Positions 23,388 to 28,438 of a stretch of 28,439 bases of DNA are shown piece by piece. Position 1 is the first letter of the stretch; each line of letters starts with the position of its first letter. The notes under the pieces were generated by a model that saw nothing but the letters and a program-made list of their open reading frames with translations, searched no databases and was not told the DNA's origin. The stretch is from a virus: positions 1 to 28,439 of IMG/VR virus record IMGVR_UViG_3300017788_000128; one strand, 5' to 3'. A program made the translations under genes and the position numbers.

Positions 23388-24694
23388 GCGTATTTAACCG
23401 CCCCTGCTGCTAACATCTTAAAAGTAGCATCTGCTGTTTTTACAATTGTAAATGAATAAACATCAAGACTTGATGCGTTTCCTGCGCTAGGCGCAGTTCC
23501 GCCAGACCAGTTTACTGTAACTCCGCTTGTTGTACCATCTACCTGATAAATATTTGGATAATATGGTGTTGCTCCATTTGTATTAAGCCATAAAACAGTG
23601 ACTGAATCTCCTACAGCCAAAAGTGTATTCATAGATGTTGTTGAACTACCTCTAAAATTAAGTGTATGGTTTCCTGTAGCATCTGACGTATAATACCAAA
23701 CTCCAGATGTAAGAACATCGACATTAATTGTTCCTGTTGCTGCTGAAGCAACAATATTCCAACGCTCTTCTGGTCCAACAAAAACTGGAGAACTTACAGT
23801 TGCTGATGTAATGGTTGGGGCAGTTCCAAAAACCAATAACCCAGAACCAGTTTCATCAGTTACTGCTGCTGCAAGATTTGCAGAAGACGGGGTAGCCAAA
23901 AATGTAGCAACACCAGTACCTAATCCAGATACTGCAGAAGTAATTGCAATATCAGTAATTGTATTTGATGTACCGCTAATTGTTTTATTTGATAAAGTTA
24001 ATGTGTTATTTGTTGTAGCAACTACCGCCGTGTCTACGGCAACAGAAGGAACTGGACCAGTTGAACTTGTAACCGAAATACCAGTGCCAGATGTTACGGC
24101 TGTAAGATCGCCAGTGTCATTTGCAATCCACTCAAGACCACTTGTTGTAGATGAGTTAACTGCCAAAATATATCCATTAGTTGATGCAGCATTTAAAACT
24201 GATGCAGTATCATTTGCAGTTCCAATAATAATATCTCCCTTGGCAGAAATAACTGCTTGTGGAATAAATGGATTTGATGTAATTGATGTTGGATCTTTAT
24301 CTACCCAAATTACACCAGTTGAAAGATCTGATGTTGGAACAGAGTTTGTAAAAACTGAAGTTGCAGAAACTGGTTGTCCACCAATTGTTCCATCTTGATC
24401 TACCCAGATATATCCATTTGGAATTCCTGAAGGAGTAAAGTCTCCTGGAACTGGAACGGTAGTAGCAACATCTCCACCAGATGATGGACGATTTTCTAGA
24501 TCAACGATGTCTTGCTGAATATCATAAATTGTTTTTGCCATAGATGGCGTAACAAGTGAGCCTGGTGAGGTATTTGCTGGGCTATAAGCATATGATCCAT
24601 AGTGATATACACGAAGAGCAGCCTGAATATCTGCTGCATCTGCATAGCCTGGGATTGCTGTTGGAATTAACGCTCCAATTGATTCTGCTGCCAT
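23384..24694 (-). CDS. Tail fibre with TLSNKT-type modules, cassette 3
   Basis: 436 residues. The N-terminal region (PTAIPGYADAADIQAALRVY, MAKTIYDIQQDIVDLENRPS) contains a short coiled coil, usual for a trimeric fibre. Then come two copies of a PNGYIWVDQDG / TGVIWVDKDP phrase, GDIIIGTANDTASVLNAAST, LTAVTSGTGISVTSSTGPVP and TLTLSNKTISGTSNTIT. The C-terminal 130 residues (EERWNIVASAATGTINVDVL to FKMLAAGAVKYA) match a compact beta domain often found at the end of phage fibres. Shine-Dalgarno GGAGAGG is present; GGTATAAT lies 17 nt before the ATG. Confidence 0.8.
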   Translation of the reverse strand: MAAESIGALIPTAIPGYADAADIQAALRVYHYGSYAYSPANTSPGSLVTPSMAKTIYDIQQDIVDLENRPSSGGDVATTVPVPGDFTPSGIPNGYIWVDQDGTIGGQPVSATSVFTNSVPTSDLSTGVIWVDKDPTSITSNPFIPQAVISAKGDIIIGTANDTASVLNAASTNGYILAVNSSTTSGLEWIANDTGDLTAVTSGTGISVTSSTGPVPSVAVDTAVVATTNNTLTLSNKTISGTSNTITDIAITSAVSGLGTGVATFLATPSSANLAAAVTDETGSGLLVFGTAPTITSATVSSPVFVGPEERWNIVASAATGTINVDVLTSGVWYYTSDATGNHTLNFRGSSTTSMNTLLAVGDSVTVLWLNTNGATPYYPNIYQVDGTTSGVTVNWSGGTAPSAGNASSLDVYSFTIVKTADATFKMLAAGAVKYA

Positions 24695-24711
24695 TAGGTC
24701 ACCTCTCCAAA

Positions 24712-24719
24712 ATTATACC
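24712..24719 (-). promoter_or_regulatory. -10 element of cassette 3
   Basis: GGTATAAT lies 17 nt before the ATG at 24694, with GGAGAGG in the leader. Confidence 0.4.
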
Positions 24720-24723
24720 ATAG

Positions 24724-25323
24724 TTATGGCACTATAGTTATCTGTAAATGGGTTGTAACTTGCACTCCGCTAGTATATGATGCAGTGTCTCCAAGGGCTA
24801 CCCAAGAAGAAGATGCATCATACTCTACAGCGTGTAAGTTGATTGTTAAATTGCTACCCGCCAAAGCAGGAATTTCCATGGAAGAAGCAATAGGGTTTTC
24901 ATATGCAATGCTATATTTAACATTGAAATTTTCTGCAGTTAACGGGGTACCAGAAATAGTAACAATATCTCCTACAGGTATTACTATCTGAGCATCTCCA
25001 TCTTCAAAGGTAGTTACAGCATTCTCTGAATAAATAGTAGGATTAATGTCTAATACTTCTACCCATGTATTTCCACCTGGTTCTGCTACATATTGAAAAA
25101 TATATCCATAGGTAGCACTTGGAGAAACGTTTACATAAAGATCATTAAGAAGCAGGGTTTGTCCTGCAAATATACCGCTACTAGTCGCAGAATTTGGATC
25201 ACCAGATCCTACAAAAAATTTATTTCCACGAGTACCCTGGGCTCCAATGTCAAGTTGAAGTTCAATTACACTTGGGGGTCCAAGGACAGTGACATCATCG
25301 TTAGATAATAATACATCTACCAT
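24724..25323 (-). CDS. Tail structural protein with collagen-like start
   Basis: 199 residues. After a short N terminus (VDVLLSNDDVTVLGPPSVIE) it has LQLDIGAQGTRGNKFFVGSG, the GxxGxxGN segment that opens many phage collagen-like or tail-knob domains, then GQTLLLNDLYVNVSPSATYG and YIFQYVAEPGGNTWVEVL, a strand pattern usual in this family. The C-terminal half is beta-rich with no catalytic motif. It overlaps the stop of the BppU-like gene as TAATG, so it is coupled. Probably a tail fibre or a connector carried by the BppU-like proteins. Confidence 0.75.
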   Translation of the reverse strand: MVDVLLSNDDVTVLGPPSVIELQLDIGAQGTRGNKFFVGSGDPNSATSSGIFAGQTLLLNDLYVNVSPSATYGYIFQYVAEPGGNTWVEVLDINPTIYSENAVTTFEDGDAQIVIPVGDIVTISGTPLTAENFNVKYSIAYENPIASSMEIPALAGSNLTINLHAVEYDASSSWVALGDTASYTSGVQVTTHLQITIVP

Positions 25324-25670
25324 TATGCAGCGCCTGTAACCTGCTCGGTAACTGTGATTGTGCCAGTAAGCAAGGTAAATACAAGTGATGGTAGATTTTG
25401 AATCTGAACGTCATAAACATATGTTCCAGCATCAAGAGTTCCACCAACACCTGGCAAAATTTTGCAAGTAACAGTATCGTTTACTGTATTAACTACAGCC
25501 TCTGCCTCAACAGAATAAGTTGGATTATCTCCACGACTTGTTGCAATAAAAAAATCAGCCTCATAGCCAGTTAAATCAAATGCTCCACCATTAGAAGTCT
25601 TTGGGCGAATGACAAATTCATTGGTATCACCTTTATAATAATTAAAATTATATGTTCCTGGAAACGCCAT
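25323..25670 (-). CDS. BppU-like protein, second copy
   Basis: 115 residues: AFPGTYNFNYYKGDTNEFVI, GGAFDLTGYEADFFIATSRG, DAGTYVYDVQIQNLP and FTLLTGTITVTEQVTG. The (K/R)GD(T)..F, FDLTG/DISDW and GTI(T/S)(V/M) landmarks agree with the products of 15356-15733 and 25768-26178. The fold is probably an immunoglobulin-like attachment domain. Its ATG is fused to the stop of a 33-residue gene (TAATG), with AAGGTAG upstream. Confidence 0.75.
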   Translation of the reverse strand: MAFPGTYNFNYYKGDTNEFVIRPKTSNGGAFDLTGYEADFFIATSRGDNPTYSVEAEAVVNTVNDTVTCKILPGVGGTLDAGTYVYDVQIQNLPSLVFTLLTGTITVTEQVTGAA

Positions 25671-25771
25671 TATGCTTCTACCTTAAATACTTCGTCATTA
25701 ACTTTAATTAAAGGCGGAAGCAAATCGTTGCTATCATCAACCTTGATTACGGGCGGTAGCGAAACTGTCAT
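25670..25771 (-). CDS. 33-residue coupled small protein
   Basis: A small gene filling the gap between two BppU-like genes. ATG at 25771 is preceded by AGGAGGAAG with good spacing; it overlaps the stop of the upstream gene (ATGA), and its own TAA overlaps the next ATG (TAATG). The product contains an internal near-repeat, LPPVIKVDD and LPPLIKVND, about 14 residues apart, and ends EVFKVEA. No membrane segment. The double overlap and strong ribosome binding site make it very likely to be translated. Function unknown; a small baseplate linker is possible. Confidence 0.75.
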   Translation of the reverse strand: MTVSLPPVIKVDDSNDLLPPLIKVNDEVFKVEA

Positions 25772-26178
25772 AAACTTCCTCCTGGAGTTACATCACCTAG
25801 TACACTAATTGTACCAATAACTGGTGTCCAAATTGTCGGATTTGCTAAATTATTTCCAATTTGTACAGATAGATCAAAAGATAATTCTGCAACAATATTT
25901 TTATACCCCGTTCCCCATCTTTGGGTAATATCACATTCGGCGGTAATCACTACAGATCCCGTTGTGGCGGTCACATCAAGGTTATCTAGCACATCACCTA
26001 GGGGATCATAAACTGTAGCCTTATAGGTCCAGTCAGAGGTGTCAAAAGGGGTGGTCTCATCAAGTTCTAAAAAGTCAACTGTCAAAGTTGCGGTATCGCC
26101 ACGAACCACTCGCCACTGAATGTTAGCAGGATTAGCGCCATATTTTTCTATATCATTTGAGCAGCAAGAGTTAGCCAT
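25768..26178 (-). CDS. BppU-like protein, first gene of tail region
   Basis: 136 residues. After a Cys-containing start (MANSCCSNDIEKYGANPANI) it has QWRVVRGDTATLTVDFLELD, TTPFDTSDWTYKATVYDPLG and WTPVIGTISVLGDV, closely following the product of 15356-15733 (WTIVRGDTASF, LDISDWTIEMDFY, VLQGTINM). It is the first gene of the long tail operon. The ATG has no Shine-Dalgarno but lies 8 nt behind TGATATAAT, so it is probably leaderless. Role inferred: docking of fibres or adhesins on the tail. Confidence 0.75.
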   Translation of the reverse strand: MANSCCSNDIEKYGANPANIQWRVVRGDTATLTVDFLELDETTPFDTSDWTYKATVYDPLGDVLDNLDVTATTGSVVITAECDITQRWGTGYKNIVAELSFDLSVQIGNNLANPTIWTPVIGTISVLGDVTPGGSL

Positions 26179-26186
26179 AATGTTTG

Positions 26187-26195
26187 ATTATATCA
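26187..26195 (-). promoter_or_regulatory. Extended -10, start of tail operon
   Basis: TGATATAAT ends 8 nt before the ATG at 26178; no Shine-Dalgarno and no obvious -35. Confidence 0.55.
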
Positions 26196-26204
26196 TAAAA
26201 TAAG

Positions 26205-26259
26205 GCTGAAACCCGCTAGGAGCAGTGGGGGTGGGTAGAGAGCAACCTAGCGGGCCAGC
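26205..26259. ncRNA. GC-rich structured element
   Basis: A perfect 9-bp inverted repeat, CCCGCTAGG and CCTAGCGGG, encloses a 25-nt purine-rich loop containing GGGGGTGGG. A further GCTG/CAGC pairing extends the stem across an AAA/C internal loop. It is far richer in GC than its surroundings. It could be a structured leader RNA, a small RNA, a terminator without U-tract, or a DNA site for packaging or regulation. Strand is undetermined. Confidence 0.45.
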
Positions 26260-26306
26260 ACATTGATTATAACATTTCTTTATTATAAAAACGGACAAAA
26301 GGTATA

Positions 26307-26400
26307 AAAACTTTTAAACCAGACAGTATTTCTAAATTGTTATCAAATTGTTATAAAGAAAAAACGGTATAGAGTTGAAAACTGTAAAACCAGAGTGTAT
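26307..26400. repeat. Duplicated 23-bp element, 71 bp apart
   Basis: 26307-26329 and 26378-26400 match at 19 of 23 positions (AAAACT, AAACCAGA and GTAT blocks conserved). Each is preceded by an A-rich tract ending ACGG about 10-15 bp before. An 11-bp tandem repeat of AAATTGTTAT type lies between (26334-26355). Likely binding sites for a regulator of the tail promoter. Confidence 0.5.
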
Positions 26401-26465
26401 AATTGAAATATATAAAAGAAAAGAATATACTAACTATTAAGATATCTTTTATATATTATATATAG

Positions 26466-26693
26466 TTACTTCTTAGAATGATCTGCAAGGTGTTCAATCA
26501 TCATATCAAAGACTTTATCCATTTTATCTTCAAGCCGTGTTACTTGATCTTTAATTGATGTTCCACTATTTGGCTTTAATTCGGACAAAATTTCTTCTAC
26601 GTATTTTTTCACAATCCACCTTCCGACAAGTCCGACGGCGCCAAGAATGGATATAAGTGTTAATATAAATCCAGCCCAGTCTTGTGCAGTCAT
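26466..26693 (-). CDS. Holin-like membrane protein
   Basis: 75 residues. Residues about 6-28 (WAGFILTLISILGAVGLVGR) are one transmembrane helix, followed by a basic patch (WIVKKYVEE) and a C-terminal coiled coil with charged residues (SIKDQVTRLEDKMDKVFDMM) ending HSKK. Size and plan fit small single-span phage holins or holin-like proteins with a cytoplasmic coiled coil. The alternative is a small membrane anchor of another function. No lysis gene is adjacent on the same strand. The ATG lies 7 nt after TGATATAAT and lacks a Shine-Dalgarno. Confidence 0.65.
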   Translation of the reverse strand: MTAQDWAGFILTLISILGAVGLVGRWIVKKYVEEILSELKPNSGTSIKDQVTRLEDKMDKVFDMMIEHLADHSKK

Positions 26694-26700
26694 GAAATGA

Positions 26701-26709
26701 ATTATATCA
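26701..26709 (-). promoter_or_regulatory. Extended -10 of the holin-like gene
   Basis: TGATATAAT ends 7 nt before the ATG at 26693. The -10 is flanked by AATGA and TCATT arms. No Shine-Dalgarno. Confidence 0.55.
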
Positions 26710-26773
26710 TTATTTGAGATTAAATTTGGGCGGTATACAACAAAGCCGAAAATAGATATTCAAACCTCCCTTA

Positions 26774-26807
26774 AGACAATATGTGGATATAAATATCCAC
26801 TATGTCT
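26774..26807. repeat. Inverted repeat in divergent intergenic region
   Basis: GTGGATAT-AA-ATATCCAC (26783-26800) is a perfect dyad. It is extended by ATA/TAT and AGAC/GTCT with single-base bulges. It lies 6 bp upstream of the -35 at 26813, a typical activator or repressor position. Confidence 0.55.
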
Positions 26808-26812
26808 GGTAA

Positions 26813-26841
26813 TTGGAAGTATTTCTGGTATAGGCTATAAT
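26813..26841 (+). promoter_or_regulatory. Promoter of Cys-rich protein gene, leaderless
   Basis: TTGGAA (26813-26818), a 17-bp spacer and TATAAT (26836-26841). The hexamer ends 7 nt before the ATG at 26849, and there is no Shine-Dalgarno. Confidence 0.65.
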
Positions 26842-26848
26842 CAGATAT

Positions 26849-27058
26849 ATGGGAAATGAATCAGAAGATGTTAAGCCATGGGATTTGTTAAATCCTAATA
26901 AAGAAAGATCGCCAGAAGAATTGGCTCAATACCGCCTTGAAATTTGTAAGGCTTGTCCAATGTACCGCCCAAAATCCAATACCTGCAAAAAATGTGGATG
27001 TTTTATGAAATTGAAGACACAATTAAAAGATGCTAAATGTCCTATTGGGAAATGGTAG
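26849..27058 (+). CDS. Small cysteine-rich (zinc-binding) phage protein
   Basis: 69 residues. After a polar start (GNESEDVKPWDLLNPNKERS) it has YRLEICKACPMYRPKSNTCK and then KCGCFMKLKTQLKDAKCPIG. Cysteines 33, 36, 46, 49, 51 and 64 form a compact metal site. The EICKACP....TCKKCGCFM.LK....A.CP.GKW pattern is that of a small phage protein family (DUF6171-like) found in many aquatic phages; its role is not known to me. It is the first of two plus-strand genes, with a strong promoter and a probable leaderless start. Confidence 0.8.
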   Translation: MGNESEDVKPWDLLNPNKERSPEELAQYRLEICKACPMYRPKSNTCKKCGCFMKLKTQLKDAKCPIGKW

Positions 27059-27059
27059 T

Positions 27060-27088
27060 TTGCATACCGTTTGATTTTAGGGTATACT
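27060..27088 (+). promoter_or_regulatory. Promoter of the sulfotransferase gene, leaderless
   Basis: TTGCAT (27060-27065), a 17-bp spacer and GGTATACT (hexamer 27083-27088). It ends 6 nt before a GTG codon at 27095 in frame with the sulfotransferase. No Shine-Dalgarno. Confidence 0.6.
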
Positions 27089-27094
27089 GTTTTA

Positions 27095-27901
27095 GTGGGT
27101 AAACAATATCATTTTCTAGCAGGGTTGCATCGTTCTGGCAATACCGTGCTTTCTTCTATATTAAATCAAAATCCAGAGACATACTCTAGTCCTATAAGTA
27201 GTTTAGTAGAGCATATGTGGGTTTGTCATAGCACCATTCAAAATTTTGAATCTTCACGGGTGAGTTCCGAAGATAAGCAAAGATCTATAAACATGGTATC
27301 TAAAATGACCGAAAGATATTATGAAGACATCGACAAGCCAATAGTTTTTGATAGAAGCAAGGCTTGGGCTAATCCAGCAAACATTAATATGATAAAGACC
27401 TATGTATCTAAAAAATCTAAAATAATTTTTACTACTAGGCCAATTTTACAATGCGTGGCTTCTCTTATAGCAATAGACAAAGAAACTATGATTATGAATA
27501 TGCTGAATTCAAACTTTGTTTTAAATCCAAAACTAAAAGAAAATGAAAACCTTGCTGATTTTTTATTTTCAGATTACTCCAATCCCGAATTAATAAGAAA
27601 ATATTTTATTGATTCTATAGACAATCCAGATAATGCTGGAATGATTCATGTAGTTAAATATGAAGATCTTTTGTCTACCCCGCAAGAAACTATGGACAAT
27701 ATTTATAATTTTTTAGAGTTAGAATCATTTAAACATAATTTTAAGAATATAAGAAAACTTGAAGAATATGATGATGCTGCAGCAGGTCTTGCTAAAGATC
27801 TTCATAAGGTCAGAAGAGTTCTTGGAAAAGGTGATGTTAGAATTGAAGAATATTTAACTCCGTATACCATTGAAAAGTATAAAGATCTTAGATATTTCTA
27901 A
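27095..27901 (+). CDS. Sulfotransferase family protein
   Basis: 268 residues from the GTG at 27095, chosen because it directly follows a promoter; an upstream TTG at 27071 would lie before that promoter's start site. The N terminus YHFLAGLHRSGNTVLSSILN is the 5'-phosphosulfate loop of PAPS-dependent sulfotransferases (residues about 5-24). KSKIIFTTRPILQCVASLI fits the 3'-phosphate motif, and VVKYEDLLSTPQETMDNIYN with NFLELE is the family's usual C-terminal YEDL..P.......FL segment. It probably transfers sulfate from PAPS to a glycan, lipid or other acceptor, perhaps altering the host surface. The base composition is more AT-rich than the tail genes. No adenylylsulfate-making gene is in view. 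Confidence 0.85.
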   Translation: MGKQYHFLAGLHRSGNTVLSSILNQNPETYSSPISSLVEHMWVCHSTIQNFESSRVSSEDKQRSINMVSKMTERYYEDIDKPIVFDRSKAWANPANINMIKTYVSKKSKIIFTTRPILQCVASLIAIDKETMIMNMLNSNFVLNPKLKENENLADFLFSDYSNPELIRKYFIDSIDNPDNAGMIHVVKYEDLLSTPQETMDNIYNFLELESFKHNFKNIRKLEEYDDAAAGLAKDLHKVRRVLGKGDVRIEEYLTPYTIEKYKDLRYF

Positions 27902-27983
27902 TACTTTGTAGCCAGGCGAAATAATTCAATACCCCGAAAATTATAAGTAAAGCCAGAAGCACATATTTCAAATAGACCACCAT
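27888..27983 (-). CDS. Possible 31-residue membrane protein
   Basis: An ORF starting ATG at 27983 encodes MVVYLKYVLLALLIIFGVLN then YFAWLQSIRNI, one clear transmembrane helix with a basic end. It overlaps the last codons of the upstream zinc-ribbon gene on the same strand (ATGGTGGTC) and the final 14 bp of the sulfotransferase gene on the other. The position fills the gap between convergent genes exactly. AAGGGG lies immediately next to the ATG, too close for a normal ribosome binding site, so translation would depend on coupling. Small membrane proteins of this kind are common in phages, but this one is unproven. Confidence 0.45.
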   Translation of the reverse strand: MVVYLKYVLLALLIIFGVLNYFAWLQSIRNI

Positions 27984-28153
27984 CCCCTTATGGTACCGCC
28001 CTCTACTGGGCAAATATACTCTTTAGGTTTGTCTGATTTGTAATATTCTGTAAATAGTTTATGATCTAATGCATAATTGGGTTCATGAGTATACCGCCCA
28101 CAATCAGGGCATGTTTCATGATGAACATATTCATATACATGGCGACAGGGCAT
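27968..28153 (-). CDS. Small zinc-ribbon-like protein
   Basis: 61 residues from the ATG at 28153, which I prefer over an ATG at 28192 because GGGTATAAT lies 6 nt before it, inside the longer reading frame. Features: CRHVYEYVHHETCPDCGRYT (Cys3, Cys15, Cys18), HEPNYALDHKLFTEYYKSDK and YICPVEGGTIRGWWSI (Cys48). The CP.CGR.TH....N pattern and the WWSI ending recall a widespread small phage protein of unknown role. Four Cys/His positions could bind zinc. Confidence 0.75.
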   Translation of the reverse strand: MPCRHVYEYVHHETCPDCGRYTHEPNYALDHKLFTEYYKSDKPKEYICPVEGGTIRGWWSI

Positions 28154-28159
28154 TTTTCT

Positions 28160-28168
28160 ATTATACCC
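28160..28168 (-). promoter_or_regulatory. -10 element of the zinc-ribbon-like gene
   Basis: GGGTATAAT (hexamer 28160-28165) ends 6 nt before the ATG at 28153, with no Shine-Dalgarno. A 12-bp direct repeat, GGAAAATCTGAA on the plus strand, lies just upstream at 28170-28181 and 28197-28208. Confidence 0.5.
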
Positions 28169-28249
28169 TGGAAAATCTGAAAAATTTTTCATTTTGGGAA
28201 AATCTGAATATTTTGTTAAGATGTATGATGCAGCATTTTAAAAAAATAA

Positions 28250-28287
28250 TAAAAAAAATTAGTGCGACCACTGTTAAGAGATCGCAC
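28250..28287 (-). terminator. Intrinsic terminator
   Basis: On the minus strand GTGCGATC-10 nt-GGTCGCAC forms an 8-bp stem (one wobble; 28262-28287) followed by TAATTTTTTTT and a second T-run. It ends the transcript of the gene at the right edge. Confidence 0.85.
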
Positions 28288-28297
28288 CTAGGGCATT

Positions 28298-28438
28298 TTA
28301 CCTAATGGGTTTAGTTCCTTGTAAATACCCGTCAATTCCTAAAATATCACAAGTAATTTTTACTCGCTGATTTTTTTTGAGTGATGATTTATACAAGTCA
28401 ATAAAATAATAGACATCTTCTTTAGTAGGCAGTTCCAT
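28298..28438 (-). CDS. Small protein at right edge, possibly partial
   Basis: 46 residues from an ATG at 28438; the true start may lie beyond the window. The product begins MELPTKEDVYYFIDLYKSSL and includes KNQRVKITCDILGIDGYLQG. The basic helix followed by a DILGIDGYL segment hints at a small DNA-associated protein, but no helix-turn-helix or other family can be assigned with confidence. The stop codon is followed at about 10 nt by a strong terminator, which supports it being a real gene end. Confidence 0.6.
   Translation of the reverse strand: MELPTKEDVYYFIDLYKSSLKKNQRVKITCDILGIDGYLQGTKPIR

Larger units (their letters stand above)
26179..26465. other. Non-coding control region of the tail cluster
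   Basis: 287 bp without a gene, between the holin-like gene and the first tail gene. It holds an extended -10 (26187-26195), a GC-rich stem-loop (26205-26259), a second TGTTATAAT on the minus strand (26262-26270), an 11-bp tandem direct repeat (26334-26355) and a duplicated element (26307-26329 and 26378-26400). The remainder is very AT-rich, including the palindrome AAGATATCTT. Confidence 0.7.

Noticed and set aside
10653-24694. Diversity-generating retroelement, suggested by an Mtd-like domain
   Set aside because: No reverse transcriptase, template repeat or adenine-mutated variable repeat is visible. The Mtd-like N-terminal domain is a general attachment domain.
26205-26259. tRNA gene
   Set aside because: There is a stem of suitable length, but no T-loop GTTC motif, anticodon arm or cloverleaf of proper size.
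28069-28305. Plus-strand frame at the right end
   Set aside because: It runs antisense to the zinc-ribbon-like gene and through poly-A and terminator sequence; it has no ribosome binding site and no recognisable domain.
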